Both the position numbers and the translations under genes were made by a program. This document shows, piece by piece, positions 36,579 through 45,965 of a stretch of 64,000 nucleotides of DNA. The notes beneath the pieces were generated by a model. The model was given only the letters and a program-made list of their open reading frames with translations. It searched no databases and was not told the origin of the DNA. Position 1 is the stretch's first letter, and every line of letters starts with the position of its first letter. This DNA is from an uncultured Clostridia bacterium (lineage in GTDB: Bacteria > Bacillota > Clostridia > Oscillospirales > CAG-272), in the NCBI GenBank assembly GCA_937894775.1, contig CALAXC010000008.1, positions 4,181 to 68,180 on the forward strand, read 5' to 3'.

Positions 36579-38246
36579 ATGCTCAGTACCTTGCATATAG
36601 ACAATATAGCGGTTGTAAAAAGATTGGATATAGAATTTTTGCAAGGGATGACCGTTCTTACGGGAGAAACCGGAGCTGGTAAATCTATAATAATCGATAG
36701 CTTGAATCTCATTTCGGGAGCTCGAGGCGATAAGGAGCTTATAAGAAACGGAGAGAATAAAGCTGAGGTGAGTGCGATCTTCTCTGATATAGGGGAGGAA
36801 ACGCAGGAAAAAATAAATGAACTTGGGTTTGAGTGTGAGGATGGAACGGTGTTTATTTCACGTTCACTTGGATTGAATTCTTCAACTGCCAGAGTGAACG
36901 GTGTTCCGACCACACTTGGAATGTTAAAAAAACTGTCCGCCTTGCTTTTCGGTATTCACGGGCAAAACGATAATGCGCTTTTGCTCGATTCAAAAAATCA
37001 TATAACAGTTCTTGATACTTACGCAGGTAATAAAGAGCTTTTGAAGAAGTATTACGTGCAGTACACCGAGGTGTTAAGGCTGCGACATAGATTACAAGAG
37101 CTTTCAAATGATGTTCGTGAGCAAAACCGAATGAGTGAGATCTTGAAATTCCAAATTGAAGATATAGATTCAGTGAAGCTGAAAAAAGGCGAGGAAGAAG
37201 AACTTGAAGCTCTTGCGTTGAAGCTTAGAGGAATAGAACGTATAAGTAAGGCGTGTTCTTTAGTCAGCAAAGCGCTTGAAGGCGGAAAGGGAATGGGAGC
37301 TATCTATCTTACCGATAGAGCAGCTTCTGCGCTTGAATCGATTTCGGATGCTGTACCCGAAGCAGAAGATCTTGCTAAAAGACTTAATGATGTAAGGTAT
37401 GAGCTTGAAGATATTGCCGCATCGATCGCGTCATTTTCCGAAGTGGGCGGGGATGATCCCGTTAAAACACTTGATAAGATCGAAACAAGACTCAATGCTA
37501 TATCAAAATTAAAGCGCAAGTATGGAAATACTGTTGAGGAGATACTGGATTTCCGTAACGAGGCATCAGGTAAACTTGAGTTTCTCGAGAATGCGGACGA
37601 TATAAAAGTCGATTTGGAAAATGAATTAAAGGATGTAGAAAATAAGGCAAAGATTATTGCAAAGGAACTCACAGAGTCAAGACGTAAAGCTGCGCATATT
37701 CTTTCAAGAAAGGTTTGTGAAACACTTGCGTTTTTGGATATGCCTAAGGTCAAATTCGAGACATCGATAACAGCTCTTGACGATTTTTCCTCTACGGGCT
37801 GCGATAATGTGGAGTTTCTCATTTCCGCAAATGTTGGCGAACCGTTGCTTCCTATGGCAAAGATCGCATCGGGCGGAGAGCTTGCAAGAATAATGCTTTC
37901 GCTGAAAAATGAAATCAATCAATGCGACGGCATCGATACCGTTGTTTTTGATGAAATTGATACCGGTATTTCCGGAAAGACTTCGCGAAAGGTAGGAATG
38001 AAGCTTAAAGAAATAGGAAAAAGCTCGCAGGTTATATGTGTAACTCATTCTGCACAGATAGCATCGCTCGCAAATAATCATCTTTTTGTTTCAAAGGCTG
38101 AAAATAACGGACGAACCGAAAGTACGGTTTCGTTATTGACAGATAACGAAAGAATAAACGAGATCGCAAGAATACTCGGTGGAATAGAAATAACAAAAGT
38201 ACAGATAGCAGCCGCGGAGGAAATGATCCGCGACGGAGCAGACTGA
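36579..38246 (+). CDS. recN: DNA repair protein RecN
   Basis: An SMC-like ATPase acting in double-strand break repair. At 555 residues it has N-terminal Walker A LTGETGAGKSIIIDSL, a central coiled-coil (about 155-360), and the C-terminal signature ASGGELARIMLSLK with Walker B TVVFDEIDTGISG and ICVTHSAQIAS. AGAAAGGAGATACCT precedes the ATG. Follows argR by 33 bases. Confidence 0.96.
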   Translation: MLSTLHIDNIAVVKRLDIEFLQGMTVLTGETGAGKSIIIDSLNLISGARGDKELIRNGENKAEVSAIFSDIGEETQEKINELGFECEDGTVFISRSLGLNSSTARVNGVPTTLGMLKKLSALLFGIHGQNDNALLLDSKNHITVLDTYAGNKELLKKYYVQYTEVLRLRHRLQELSNDVREQNRMSEILKFQIEDIDSVKLKKGEEEELEALALKLRGIERISKACSLVSKALEGGKGMGAIYLTDRAASALESISDAVPEAEDLAKRLNDVRYELEDIAASIASFSEVGGDDPVKTLDKIETRLNAISKLKRKYGNTVEEILDFRNEASGKLEFLENADDIKVDLENELKDVENKAKIIAKELTESRRKAAHILSRKVCETLAFLDMPKVKFETSITALDDFSSTGCDNVEFLISANVGEPLLPMAKIASGGELARIMLSLKNEINQCDGIDTVVFDEIDTGISGKTSRKVGMKLKEIGKSSQVICVTHSAQIASLANNHLFVSKAENNGRTESTVSLLTDNERINEIARILGGIEITKVQIAAAEEMIRDGAD

Positions 38247-38266
38247 GATCAACAAAGGAGTAAAAA

Positions 38267-40000
38267 ATGTTAACGATCAAATCAGAGATAGCGCAGAATA
38301 TTGCGCAAACAATACAAACAATAAATTCTGAGGCTAATCTTGATGCTGAAAGCATATTGGGAATGTTTGAATATCCCCCTGATGAAAAGATGGGAGATAT
38401 TGCGCTTCCGTGCTTTAAACTCAGTAAAGCACTTCGTATGTCGCCCATTAAAATAGCCGAAACCGTAGCAGCAGCTTTTTCTGCTGAGTCGGTGAAAAAG
38501 GCAGAGGCGGTTAACGGTTATTTTAATATATACCTTGACGGACAGTATCTTGCAAAAAAAGTCGTTACCGAAGCAAAACAGAAAGGCGATAAATACGGAG
38601 CGCCCGATCTTGGAAAGGGAAAAACAGTAGTTCTCGACTATTCTTCGCCGAATGTGGCAAAGCCTTTCCATATAGGACATCTTGGAACAACGGTTATAGG
38701 TCATTCTCTTAAAAAGCTTCACGAATTTGCAGGATATAATTGCGTAGGCATAAATTATCTCGGCGACTGGGGAACACAGTTTGGCAAGCTTATCGTGGCT
38801 TATAAAAAATGGGGAAATAAAGAGGTAATAGAAAACGGAGGCGTTGATGCGCTCGTAGAGCTTTATGTTAAAATAAACAATGCTATTTCGGGTAATGAGG
38901 AGCAGGGTATACCTGCAGATCCCTCACTTGCAGATCAGTCGAGAGCAGAATTCCGTAAGCTTGAGGATGGAGATCCCGATAATATCGCGCTTTGGCGTTG
39001 GTTTGTTGATATAAGTCTTGCAGAGTATCAAAAGACCTATAAGCAGCTTGGCATAGAATTTGATAGCTACAAGGGCGAGTCGTTTTATACCGATAAGATG
39101 CCTGCGCAGGTTCAGAAGCTTCGTGATATGGGACTTTTGAAGATAGATGACGGTGCGTCTATCGTTGACCTCGAAGAGTATGGAATGCCGCCTTGCCTTA
39201 TACTTAAGCGCGACGGTTCAACGCTTTATCCTACACGTGACATTGCTGCAGCAGTTTACCGTAAGAATGAATATGATTTCGATAAAATGATATACGTAAC
39301 AAGCGCAGGGCAAAGCTTGCATTTCGCTCAATGGTTCAAAGTTGTTGAGCTTATGGGTTATGATTGGTATGACAAACTCGTTCACGTTCCGTACGGCACG
39401 GTTAGTATAAACGGTGCAAAGCTCGCAACAAGAACGGGTAATGTAATTCTTCTCCGTGACCTCTTCGCAGAATCTATAGCTAAGGTAACGGGTATAATGC
39501 GAGAAAAGAATCCCGATGTTGCAAACGGTGATAAAATTGCCGAAGCAGTCGGCGTCGGCGCAATAGTATTCTACTATCTTTCCAATAACAGAATAAGAGA
39601 TATTAACTTTATGATAGAGGATGCTTTGAGCTTTGAAGGAAATACAGGACCTTATGTTCAGTATACTTATGCGAGAACCTGCTCGGTACTTGCAAAATCC
39701 GAATATAAGGGCGCTGATAAGCTTGTGATAACAGCCGATGAAGAAACCTCGCTCCTTAAAACGCTTTCACGTTTTGAAGAGGTGGTAAGAGAAGCTATTT
39801 CGGTATACGAGCCTTCCGTTGTTACAAGATATATCCTTGACGTAGCAGGAGCATATAACCGATTCTATCATAACTGTTCAATTCTCGGTGCAGAGAGTGA
39901 AGAGATCAAAAATACAAGACTTGCGCTTACAGACGCAACAAAGACGGTGCTTGGAAATGCATTTAGTCTTATTTGTCTTGCAAAAACAGAAAAAATTTAA
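38267..40000 (+). CDS. argS: Arginyl-tRNA synthetase
   Basis: A class I aminoacyl-tRNA synthetase of 577 residues. It has the N-terminal ArgS additional domain, the HIGH motif in SSPNVAKPFHIGHLGTTVIG, and a degenerate KMSKS equivalent in AKLATRTGNVILLRDL (common in ArgS). The C-terminal DALR anticodon domain includes FEEVVREAISVYEPSVVTRY. It lies 20 bases after recN. Whether arginine supply feeds back through the neighbouring ArgR is not shown by the sequence. Confidence 0.95.
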   Translation: MLTIKSEIAQNIAQTIQTINSEANLDAESILGMFEYPPDEKMGDIALPCFKLSKALRMSPIKIAETVAAAFSAESVKKAEAVNGYFNIYLDGQYLAKKVVTEAKQKGDKYGAPDLGKGKTVVLDYSSPNVAKPFHIGHLGTTVIGHSLKKLHEFAGYNCVGINYLGDWGTQFGKLIVAYKKWGNKEVIENGGVDALVELYVKINNAISGNEEQGIPADPSLADQSRAEFRKLEDGDPDNIALWRWFVDISLAEYQKTYKQLGIEFDSYKGESFYTDKMPAQVQKLRDMGLLKIDDGASIVDLEEYGMPPCLILKRDGSTLYPTRDIAAAVYRKNEYDFDKMIYVTSAGQSLHFAQWFKVVELMGYDWYDKLVHVPYGTVSINGAKLATRTGNVILLRDLFAESIAKVTGIMREKNPDVANGDKIAEAVGVGAIVFYYLSNNRIRDINFMIEDALSFEGNTGPYVQYTYARTCSVLAKSEYKGADKLVITADEETSLLKTLSRFEEVVREAISVYEPSVVTRYILDVAGAYNRFYHNCSILGAESEEIKNTRLALTDATKTVLGNAFSLICLAKTEKI

Positions 40001-40029
40001 TTTTATATAAATCAAAGTGAGGAAAAACC

Positions 40030-40761
40030 ATGTCAGGACACAGCAAATGGGCAAACATTAAGCACAAAAAAGAAAAAACCGATGCTCAAAAAGCCAAAAT
40101 TTTTACAAAGATCGGTAAAGAGATCACTATTGCAGTAAAGACGGGAGGCGGAGATCCCAACAATAACTCAAAGCTTCGTGATCTTATTCTTAAGGCAAAA
40201 TCAAATAACGTTCCTAACGATAATATCGAAAGAACTATAAAAAAGGCACTCGGTGCTTCGGGTGAAAGCTATGAAGAGATAGTTTACGAGGGCTACGGTC
40301 CTGCGGGTATAGCGGTAATCGTTGAAACAACTACCGATAACCGTAACAGAACTGCGGGTAATGTTCGTTCTTATTTCTCAAAATATCACGGAAATATGGG
40401 ACAGACGGGCTGCGTTTCGTATCTTTTCACCGACAAAGGACTTATCGTAATTTCTAATGAGGATGGAGATATTGACGAAGATAAGCTTATGGAAACAGCT
40501 CTTGAATCGGGAGCAGAGGATTTTGCGGCAGAGGGAGAAGTATTTGAAATTTATACAGAACCCGACGATCTTTTTGCTGTAAAGGAAGCGCTTGAGGCAG
40601 CAGGATATTCTATCCTTTCCGCAGAGCAGGACAAGATCCCTTCAAATTATGTTACACTTGATAACGAGGAAGACATTAAGTTTATGGGATTGCTCATAGA
40701 ACATCTTGAAGATGATGATGACGTAATGAACGTTTATCACAACTGGGAGAATTGCGACTAA
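40030..40761 (+). CDS. yebC: YebC/PmpR (TACO1) family protein
   Basis: A 243-residue protein with the diagnostic start MSGHSKWANIKHKKEKTDAQ and GGGDPNNNSKLRDLILKAKSNNVPNDNIERTIKKA. Family members were long called transcriptional regulators; some promote translation of proline-rich stretches. GTGAGGAAAAACC precedes the ATG. One base separates its stop from the flippase start. Confidence 0.95.
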   Translation: MSGHSKWANIKHKKEKTDAQKAKIFTKIGKEITIAVKTGGGDPNNNSKLRDLILKAKSNNVPNDNIERTIKKALGASGESYEEIVYEGYGPAGIAVIVETTTDNRNRTAGNVRSYFSKYHGNMGQTGCVSYLFTDKGLIVISNEDGDIDEDKLMETALESGAEDFAAEGEVFEIYTEPDDLFAVKEALEAAGYSILSAEQDKIPSNYVTLDNEEDIKFMGLLIEHLEDDDDVMNVYHNWENCD

Positions 40762-40762
40762 T

Positions 40763-42184
40763 ATGGGAAGGGTAAAAAGACTTCTTTCCAATACGGCTAT
40801 TTTGGGGGCAGGTACTTTTATTTCAAAAGTACTTGTTTTCCTGCTTATGCCGTTTTATACTACCTACCTTACGAAAGCTGAATTCGGAGTTGCCGATGTT
40901 TTGATGCAAACGGCAAATCTGATTATTCCTCTTGCGGTTCTTGGAATCAGCGACGGACTTTTTCGGTTTACGATAGACGGTAACCCCGAAAAGCGAAAGC
41001 AGGTATTCAGTGTATCTATAATTACAATGTTAATAGGTATAGTGCCGCTTGCGCTTATAATTCAGATATTTAGATTTTTTTCGGTATATGACGGATTTAT
41101 ATGGCTTGTGTTTTTATATATCTGTTCGGCAAATCTTCATCTTATAGTTGCAAACTATGTAAGAGGGTGCGATAAAACAAAGGTATATGCTATACAGGGG
41201 ATAGTGAATACTATGTTGGTTATAGGATTTAACATCCTTTTCCTTGTAGTTTTCGATATGGGTGTCACAGGATATCTTCTTTCTGTTGTAATAGCAGACT
41301 TTTTGGTGTCAGTAGGACTAATTCTGTTTTGTAAGCTTTACAAGGATATAAAACTGAAGGGGATAGACAAGCAGCTTATAAAAGACCTTTTAGGGTTCAG
41401 TATACCTTATATTCCGCTTACTTTAATGTGGACGATAACATCTGTTTCCGACAGATTTATCATCCTCGCTACATTGGGTGAGAATGCCGATGCGGTAAAC
41501 GGACTCTATGCGGCGGCATATAAGCTTCCGACTCTTATAACTATCGCAGGGGGAATATTTATAAAAGCTTGGCATCTTTCCTCGGTAAGTGAAAAAGATG
41601 AAGAAGAACGAGCGGTATTTTTCGGTAGTATATACAGATACTATATAGGCTTTTTGTTCATAGGCGGAGCTTGTCTGGTAGGATTTTCAAAAATAATGAC
41701 AACTTTGCTTTTGAATGAAAGCTACTACGAATCCTGGAAGTTTGTTCCTGTTCTCGCAATAGCGATGGTGTTTTCTGCATTTTCGGAATTTTTGGGAAGC
41801 GTTTATTTCGTTCATAAAAAAAGTACACGTTCCTTAGTTACCGCATCTGTGGGTGCTGGGATGAATATAATTTTGAATTTTGCTATGATACCGTCGATGG
41901 GAGCAATGGGCGCGGCAATAGCGACAGCTATATGCTATATAACAGTATTTGTTATACGGTTGATAGATGCTCCGAGATATATAGGATTTAACCCTAGATT
42001 TTTAAAGCTTATCATTAATATGATGCTGTTGATAGTACAAACGGTAATAATGATAATGGAAATTCCGTATTGGTGGATATGGCAAATTGCATTGATTGCG
42101 GTTATAGTTATTTATAACGTAAAGGACCTTGCAACGGCAATTTTGAAAATATTAAAAAAGAGAACAAAAAAGCAAGAAAAATAA
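40763..42184 (+). CDS. Oligosaccharide flippase-family membrane protein (MOP superfamily)
   Basis: A 473-residue protein with about 12-14 hydrophobic segments. It starts with the Wzx-like SNTAILGAGTFISKVLVFLLMPFYTTYLTKAEFGVADVL (split here by function: amphipathic start, then TM1). Members flip lipid-linked sugars or repeat units across the membrane. No glycosyltransferase genes lie nearby, so the substrate is open. It is translationally linked to yebC and ends with a basic tail. Last gene of the nusB unit. Confidence 0.85.
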   Translation: MGRVKRLLSNTAILGAGTFISKVLVFLLMPFYTTYLTKAEFGVADVLMQTANLIIPLAVLGISDGLFRFTIDGNPEKRKQVFSVSIITMLIGIVPLALIIQIFRFFSVYDGFIWLVFLYICSANLHLIVANYVRGCDKTKVYAIQGIVNTMLVIGFNILFLVVFDMGVTGYLLSVVIADFLVSVGLILFCKLYKDIKLKGIDKQLIKDLLGFSIPYIPLTLMWTITSVSDRFIILATLGENADAVNGLYAAAYKLPTLITIAGGIFIKAWHLSSVSEKDEEERAVFFGSIYRYYIGFLFIGGACLVGFSKIMTTLLLNESYYESWKFVPVLAIAMVFSAFSEFLGSVYFVHKKSTRSLVTASVGAGMNIILNFAMIPSMGAMGAAIATAICYITVFVIRLIDAPRYIGFNPRFLKLIINMMLLIVQTVIMIMEIPYWWIWQIALIAVIVIYNVKDLATAILKILKKRTKKQEK

Positions 42185-42205
42185 AAATATTTTTTTAAAA
42201 AAGTA

Positions 42206-42234
42206 TTGCTTTTTTTTAGGGATTATGTTATAAT
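42206..42234 (+). promoter_or_regulatory. Promoter of rplS
   Basis: TTGCTT (42206-42211), 17-base spacer, TATAAT (42229-42234), with the mRNA start near 42241. Confidence 0.8.
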
Positions 42235-42240
42235 AGTTCG

Positions 42241-42322
42241 TAATGTGTGCAATGGCACGAATAAAGAGTGGTCCGCTGCGAAGCTCTGCATGAACACTCG
42301 GATTTTTAAGGAGGACTGAAAG
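42241..42322 (+). promoter_or_regulatory. rplS leader RNA, probably an L19-type leader
   Basis: The leader has two likely stems: GTGC/GCAC (42247-42250 with 42255-42258, loop AATG), and GAGTG/CACTC (42266-42270 with 42295-42299) enclosing an internal stem-loop. Firmicutes rplS genes often carry such an autoregulatory leader. The match to that class is inference from position and shape. GGAGG lies just before the ATG. Confidence 0.55.
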
Positions 42323-42667
42323 ATGAATAACTTGCTTCAGGCTTTTACAAACGAGCAGCTCAAGGCGGAGGTACCCGTACTTAATGTTGGTGATACAGTT
42401 CGTATTCACAACAGAATCAAAGAGGGTAGCCGCGAGAGAATCCAGATGTTTGAGGGTACCATCATCGCAAAGCACGGTGGCGGAATTTCCGAAACATTCA
42501 CTGTAAGACGTGTTTCTTACGGTTGTGGAATTGAAAAAACTTTCCCCGTACATTCTCCTAACGTTGTTAAGGTAGATATCATTCGTTCGGGTAAGGTTAG
42601 AAGAGCAAAGCTTTACTATCTTCGTGATAGAGTCGGTAAGGCATCAAAGGTTAAAGAGAAGATCTAA
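42323..42667 (+). CDS. rplS: 50S ribosomal protein L19
   Basis: A large-subunit protein at the interface with the 30S subunit, 114 residues. Conserved blocks are [27 protein letters not shown] and [15 protein letters not shown], and the C-terminus [18 protein letters not shown] is typical. AAGGAGG precedes the ATG. It is monocistronic, with its own promoter, leader and terminator. Confidence 0.97.
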   Translation: MNNLLQAFTNEQLKAEVPVLNVGDTVRIHNRIKEGSRERIQMFEGTIIAKHGGGISETFTVRRVSYGCGIEKTFPVHSPNVVKVDIIRSGKVRRAKLYYLRDRVGKASKVKEKI

Positions 42668-42679
42668 TTGCTTTATCAA

Positions 42680-42713
42680 ATCAAAAAGGACACCGCAGGG
42701 TGTCCTTTTTGAT
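42680..42713. terminator. Terminator of rplS, probably bidirectional
   Basis: ATCAAAAAGGACACC (42680-42694) pairs with GGTGTCCTTTTTGAT (42699-42713) around GCAG. A/T tracts on both sides let it stop rplS and also the convergent lipoprotein gene ending at 42717. Confidence 0.92.
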
Positions 42714-42716
42714 TTT

Positions 42717-43211
42717 TTATTTTAATTTGTTTTTTGCTTTTTCAAAAACTGCATCGGCTTCCGAAGGCTCCGAAATAGTGAAAATAACGTATTTTCCAAA
42801 TCTTTGAGCGTCAGCGGAATTTATTTTTTCAAGCTCTGCGGGAGCATAGTTCCTCAAAAAGTCACGCTTTTGTTCTTGCGCATCTTTTAAATAAAGCTTT
42901 GCTTCTTCGAGTAGCTTTTTTGCGGATTCTTCGTCTTTTGCAGAGATAACACCGACTTCCGAAACATCGGTCGTATCTGTTGAATATGATACGCAGATAT
43001 CATCATACAGCTTAGGATCTGTGAAGAAAAAACGTATATCTTCATCTGAATACTTCGAAAATTCTCCCTCAGGAACTGAAATTTCGCTCGTCAAGGCATC
43101 GCAAAGTGTTGCGCTGTCGATTTTCTTAGAGTATTCTTCGCTTGAGCAGGATTTGAAAAATAGAGCTATACAGCCGATAGCCAGGATAACGAAAAGAATT
43201 TTTTTGATCAT
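42717..43211 (-). CDS. DUF4358-type exported protein
   Basis: A 164-residue protein with an N-terminal hydrophobic segment (IKKILFVILAIGCIALFF) followed by KSC at residues 20-22, which might be a weak lipobox. The rest is a small alpha/beta domain with DICVSYSTDTTDVSEVGVI and ESAKKLLEEAKLYLKDAQEQ, matching the DUF4358 pattern of Clostridia. Function is unknown. GGAGAAATA precedes the ATG. It follows the SGNH lipoprotein gene by 15 bases and is probably co-transcribed with it. Confidence 0.75.
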   Translation of the reverse strand: MIKKILFVILAIGCIALFFKSCSSEEYSKKIDSATLCDALTSEISVPEGEFSKYSDEDIRFFFTDPKLYDDICVSYSTDTTDVSEVGVISAKDEESAKKLLEEAKLYLKDAQEQKRDFLRNYAPAELEKINSADAQRFGKYVIFTISEPSEADAVFEKAKNKLK

Positions 43212-43226
43212 TATTTCTCCTTACAG

Positions 43227-43976
43227 TTATTTTGTAACGGGATTTTTATTGATATACTCAAGTATTTTTATATATGCGGCAGAGTTAAGATGAAAACCGT
43301 CGCTTGTTTGATATTCTGACTTTAAAAAGCCGTTTTCATCCTTTAGAGTAGATGCTGTGTTTATATAGAATGCGCCGTTTTCCAAGGCGACTTCTTCTGC
43401 CCAGACGTTGAGTGTTTCAATATATTCGTTTAATTTTTTTGCAGTTACAGTGTGGTTTTGCATATTCATATTTTCTGCAACGGGAAAACAGGAATTTATA
43501 ATAATGACGGTGTTTTTTGAGTTTTCCTTTACAGTATCTATAAGATTTTTATAACAATGCTTAAAATAAGAAGAACCGCGTGAAATAAAGTTTGTTGCTC
43601 CGTTGAGTCCGAAAGTCAGCATAAGATATTCGGGCTTTTTTCTTTTCAATGCTTCTGAAAATTCGAGTTCTTCTTTGGTTTCGGGATATATTATACGGCA
43701 TTCAGATGTGTTTGGCTCGAGCAATAAAGTCCCGCTTTTCGGTCCCCAGACCTGCAGAGTTTCACGTCCTCCTGAAAGAACGCCACGGTTTTTTAAATGA
43801 TATGTCGTTGATTCTCCTAAAAATATAAATTTATCTATATAAGAAAATGAATCGGTGTTGTTTTCTGTCAATATTTCGGTGTCGGTGACGGCTGCAGGCG
43901 TATCATTTTTTTGCGGAGCCGCGCAAGCGCTGAAGAACAGCGCCGTTATAACCGCTATCAATATAATTTTTGACAT
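43227..43976 (-). CDS. SGNH/GDSL-hydrolase lipoprotein
   Basis: A 249-residue secreted esterase-type protein. The signal peptide ends in a lipobox, LFFSAC (Cys18). The SGNH blocks are FLGESTTYH (nucleophile Ser in GES), LTFGLNGA and DGFHLNSAAY (Asp and His), so the triad is intact. The likely role is deacylation of a cell-surface polysaccharide or peptidoglycan. The frame extends to 44135, but the ATG at 43976 has GGAGG eight bases upstream. That ribosome site lies in the right arm of a terminator-like hairpin (43977-44028). Confidence 0.82.
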   Translation of the reverse strand: MSKIILIAVITALFFSACAAPQKNDTPAAVTDTEILTENNTDSFSYIDKFIFLGESTTYHLKNRGVLSGGRETLQVWGPKSGTLLLEPNTSECRIIYPETKEELEFSEALKRKKPEYLMLTFGLNGATNFISRGSSYFKHCYKNLIDTVKENSKNTVIIINSCFPVAENMNMQNHTVTAKKLNEYIETLNVWAEEVALENGAFYINTASTLKDENGFLKSEYQTSDGFHLNSAAYIKILEYINKNPVTK

Positions 43977-44028
43977 AAAAAAGCCTCCATATACAAAACT
44001 TAAGAATAAAGCTTTAAGAATGGAGGCT
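43977..44028 (-). terminator. Terminator-like hairpin holding the ribosome site of the SGNH gene
   Basis: On the minus strand AGCCTCCAT (44028-44020) pairs with ATGGAGGCT (43990-43982), followed by a run of T ending immediately before the ATG at 43976. CTTAA/TTAAG can extend the stem inside. It has the form of an intrinsic terminator for the upstream small membrane protein gene, while its 3' arm contains the GGAGG used to start the next gene. Confidence 0.65.
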
Positions 44029-44034
44029 CTTATT

Positions 44035-44469
44035 TTATTTATTTTTGCCCGAAAACTGTTTTTTATATTTTTCTTCGGGTTGCTTTGTCTTTTCAATGCG
44101 TTTTTTAAAGAAGGTATATATAAGCATAAATGCAATATATCCCAATGTGAAAATTACGATCCCGACAAGTGTTTGTGAAGCGGTCATCGAATTAGGAAGA
44201 CAGAAGCAAGTCCAGAAACCGAAAATATAAATGATATAATGCACAACGTGCCTTACTGCGGTGTGCAGAGCTTTTACAGACAGTAATGCGTTAGCGATAG
44301 CCAAGAGGACAGAAAAAACGAAGAAGAGAAGAACTCTTTCCGCTTGAATAGCGGTCTGCTGCGCAGAAATATTGATCATCTGTAAAATAAGCATATATAT
44401 CGCTGTGATCACGGTGAATATTACACACGAAGAAACGAGTGCTTTTTTGATCAGTTTTTTTAAATCCAT
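44035..44469 (-). CDS. Small four-helix membrane protein, DUF3021-like
   Basis: A 144-residue protein starting MDLKKLIKKALVSSC with four hydrophobic segments (around residues 10-32, 45-68, 75-97, 105-128) and a Lys-rich C-terminal tail. Size and topology resemble DUF3021 proteins, which often accompany LytTR regulators, but none is present here. The ATG at 44469 is preferred over 44502 because GAAAGGA lies upstream. No function assigned. Confidence 0.65.
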   Translation of the reverse strand: MDLKKLIKKALVSSCVIFTVITAIYMLILQMINISAQQTAIQAERVLLFFVFSVLLAIANALLSVKALHTAVRHVVHYIIYIFGFWTCFCLPNSMTASQTLVGIVIFTLGYIAFMLIYTFFKKRIEKTKQPEEKYKKQFSGKNK

Positions 44470-44566
44470 TTTAAAGTTTATCCTTTCGGGTAGTATACCC
44501 ATTTATTATATCATAAATGTGGATTTTTTCAAGTATATTATGTAAATTTTAACCCTGAATAATAAC

Positions 44567-44596
44567 GGCTGTCCTAAATTCTCATTCAAGACAGCC
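44567..44596 (-). terminator. Hairpin after the AI-2E-type transporter gene
   Basis: GGCTGTC (44567-44573) and GACAGCC (44590-44596) pair. On the minus strand the stem is followed by GTTATTATT, a weak T-run, six bases past the stop of the transporter gene. Confidence 0.55.
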
Positions 44597-44602
44597 TGTT
44601 AT

Positions 44603-45940
44603 TTATCTTTTTTTCTTTTTATTCTTTTTCTTTTTACCGTTATTCTTTTGAACGGATTTTTGTGTTACCTTGATTTTCGCTTCCGATTTTTCTTCTTTTT
44701 CTTTTTCAATCACGGAAGGATCGGGGGCAGAGTATTCCTCTTCGCTCAGCGGAGTGGGATCTTCTGGGATACACGAAGCATTTTCTCTGCAAAGACGTCT
44801 TTCACGCAATCTTTTTAAGATCCATTCGTGGAATATAGTATAGAGAACACTGCAAAGCGGAACGCTTATTATAATTCCCGCAATTCCAAATAATTCTCCG
44901 CCGATGATTACCGAAACGAGCACCCAAAGTCCGGGAAGACCGATCTGTTGTCCCATTATTCTTGGGTAGATAACGTTTGATTCGAATTGTTGCAGAATAA
45001 CAATAAATACTAAAAACCAAAGTGCTTGTATCGGATCGACTAAAAGTATTAAGAAAGCACCTATGATAGCACCGGTTATTGCGCCGAATATAGGAACAAA
45101 TGCGGTAAGGGCTACGATGCAGGAGATCATCAACGCATACGGGAAACGGAATAAGGTCATTCCAATAAAGGTCAATATGCCAATGAGAAGAACCTCAATA
45201 CACTGACCGGAAACAAATCCTTCAAATGCTCTTTTGCCTAAATGGAAAATATCGATAGCATTTTTCGCTTTTTTCTCCGATAAGGTGGAGTAAAGAAATC
45301 CTTTCACGAGCTTTGTGAGTGATTCTTTTGATGCAAGTATATATATTGCAAGAATAAAACCGAGGATAACGTTCCAAAACGATGAGAAAAGTGTAATAAC
45401 TGTGGTTAAGGTCGTATGGAAAATATCACTTGAATTATCGCCCATAGAGAATTGTATCCAATTCGTTACCATATCCCAAGAAATAGTGACTGATTCAGGA
45501 TCTAACGGGATTTTTAGTGTAATTATCCATTCACGTATTGTTGAGTTCAGATCCTCCATGTATTTAGGCGCTTTTTCGATAAATCCTTGACATGTTCTCC
45601 AGAATTCGGGAAGGATATATGAGAGCAGGAGAGAAACAACAAGAAAAATAGTTGTCAGACTAAGAGTTATCGAAACGGCTCTTTTTATCTTTGCCCATAT
45701 TTTTCCGTTTTTAGCTGTGAGCTTTTTAAATATCTTGTATTCAAAAAAGTTTACGGGAATATTAAGAATAAAAGCAATAAATATTCCTATAAAGATAGGG
45801 GATAGCACCTTAAGAATAAGAGCAAGTATTGAGAGTGATTTGTCTATATTGTTTATTATTCCGAACAATATAATCGAAACCACAGCGATGCCTAACCATT
45901 TTAAATAGTGCCAATTAGGATCTTTAGGTATTTTCTTCAT
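44603..45940 (-). CDS. AI-2E family (PerM/YtvI) transporter
   Basis: A 445-residue protein with about eight membrane segments and the family's central block (LTFIGMTLFRFPYALMISCIVALTAFVPIFGAI, shown here only to its glycine-rich end, and GLPGLWVLVSVIIGGELFG). Family members export peptides, autoinducer-2 or act as Na+/H+ antiporters; the substrate cannot be told from sequence. The C-terminal 60 residues are a charged, Lys-rich cytosolic tail. It lies 25 bases downstream of the CNNM gene, likely on the same transcript. Confidence 0.88.
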   Translation of the reverse strand: MKKIPKDPNWHYLKWLGIAVVSIILFGIINNIDKSLSILALILKVLSPIFIGIFIAFILNIPVNFFEYKIFKKLTAKNGKIWAKIKRAVSITLSLTTIFLVVSLLLSYILPEFWRTCQGFIEKAPKYMEDLNSTIREWIITLKIPLDPESVTISWDMVTNWIQFSMGDNSSDIFHTTLTTVITLFSSFWNVILGFILAIYILASKESLTKLVKGFLYSTLSEKKAKNAIDIFHLGKRAFEGFVSGQCIEVLLIGILTFIGMTLFRFPYALMISCIVALTAFVPIFGAITGAIIGAFLILLVDPIQALWFLVFIVILQQFESNVIYPRIMGQQIGLPGLWVLVSVIIGGELFGIAGIIISVPLCSVLYTIFHEWILKRLRERRLCRENASCIPEDPTPLSEEEYSAPDPSVIEKEKEEKSEAKIKVTQKSVQKNNGKKKKNKKKKR

Positions 45941-45965
45941 TATAAATAAGCCTCAAAAATCAGAA

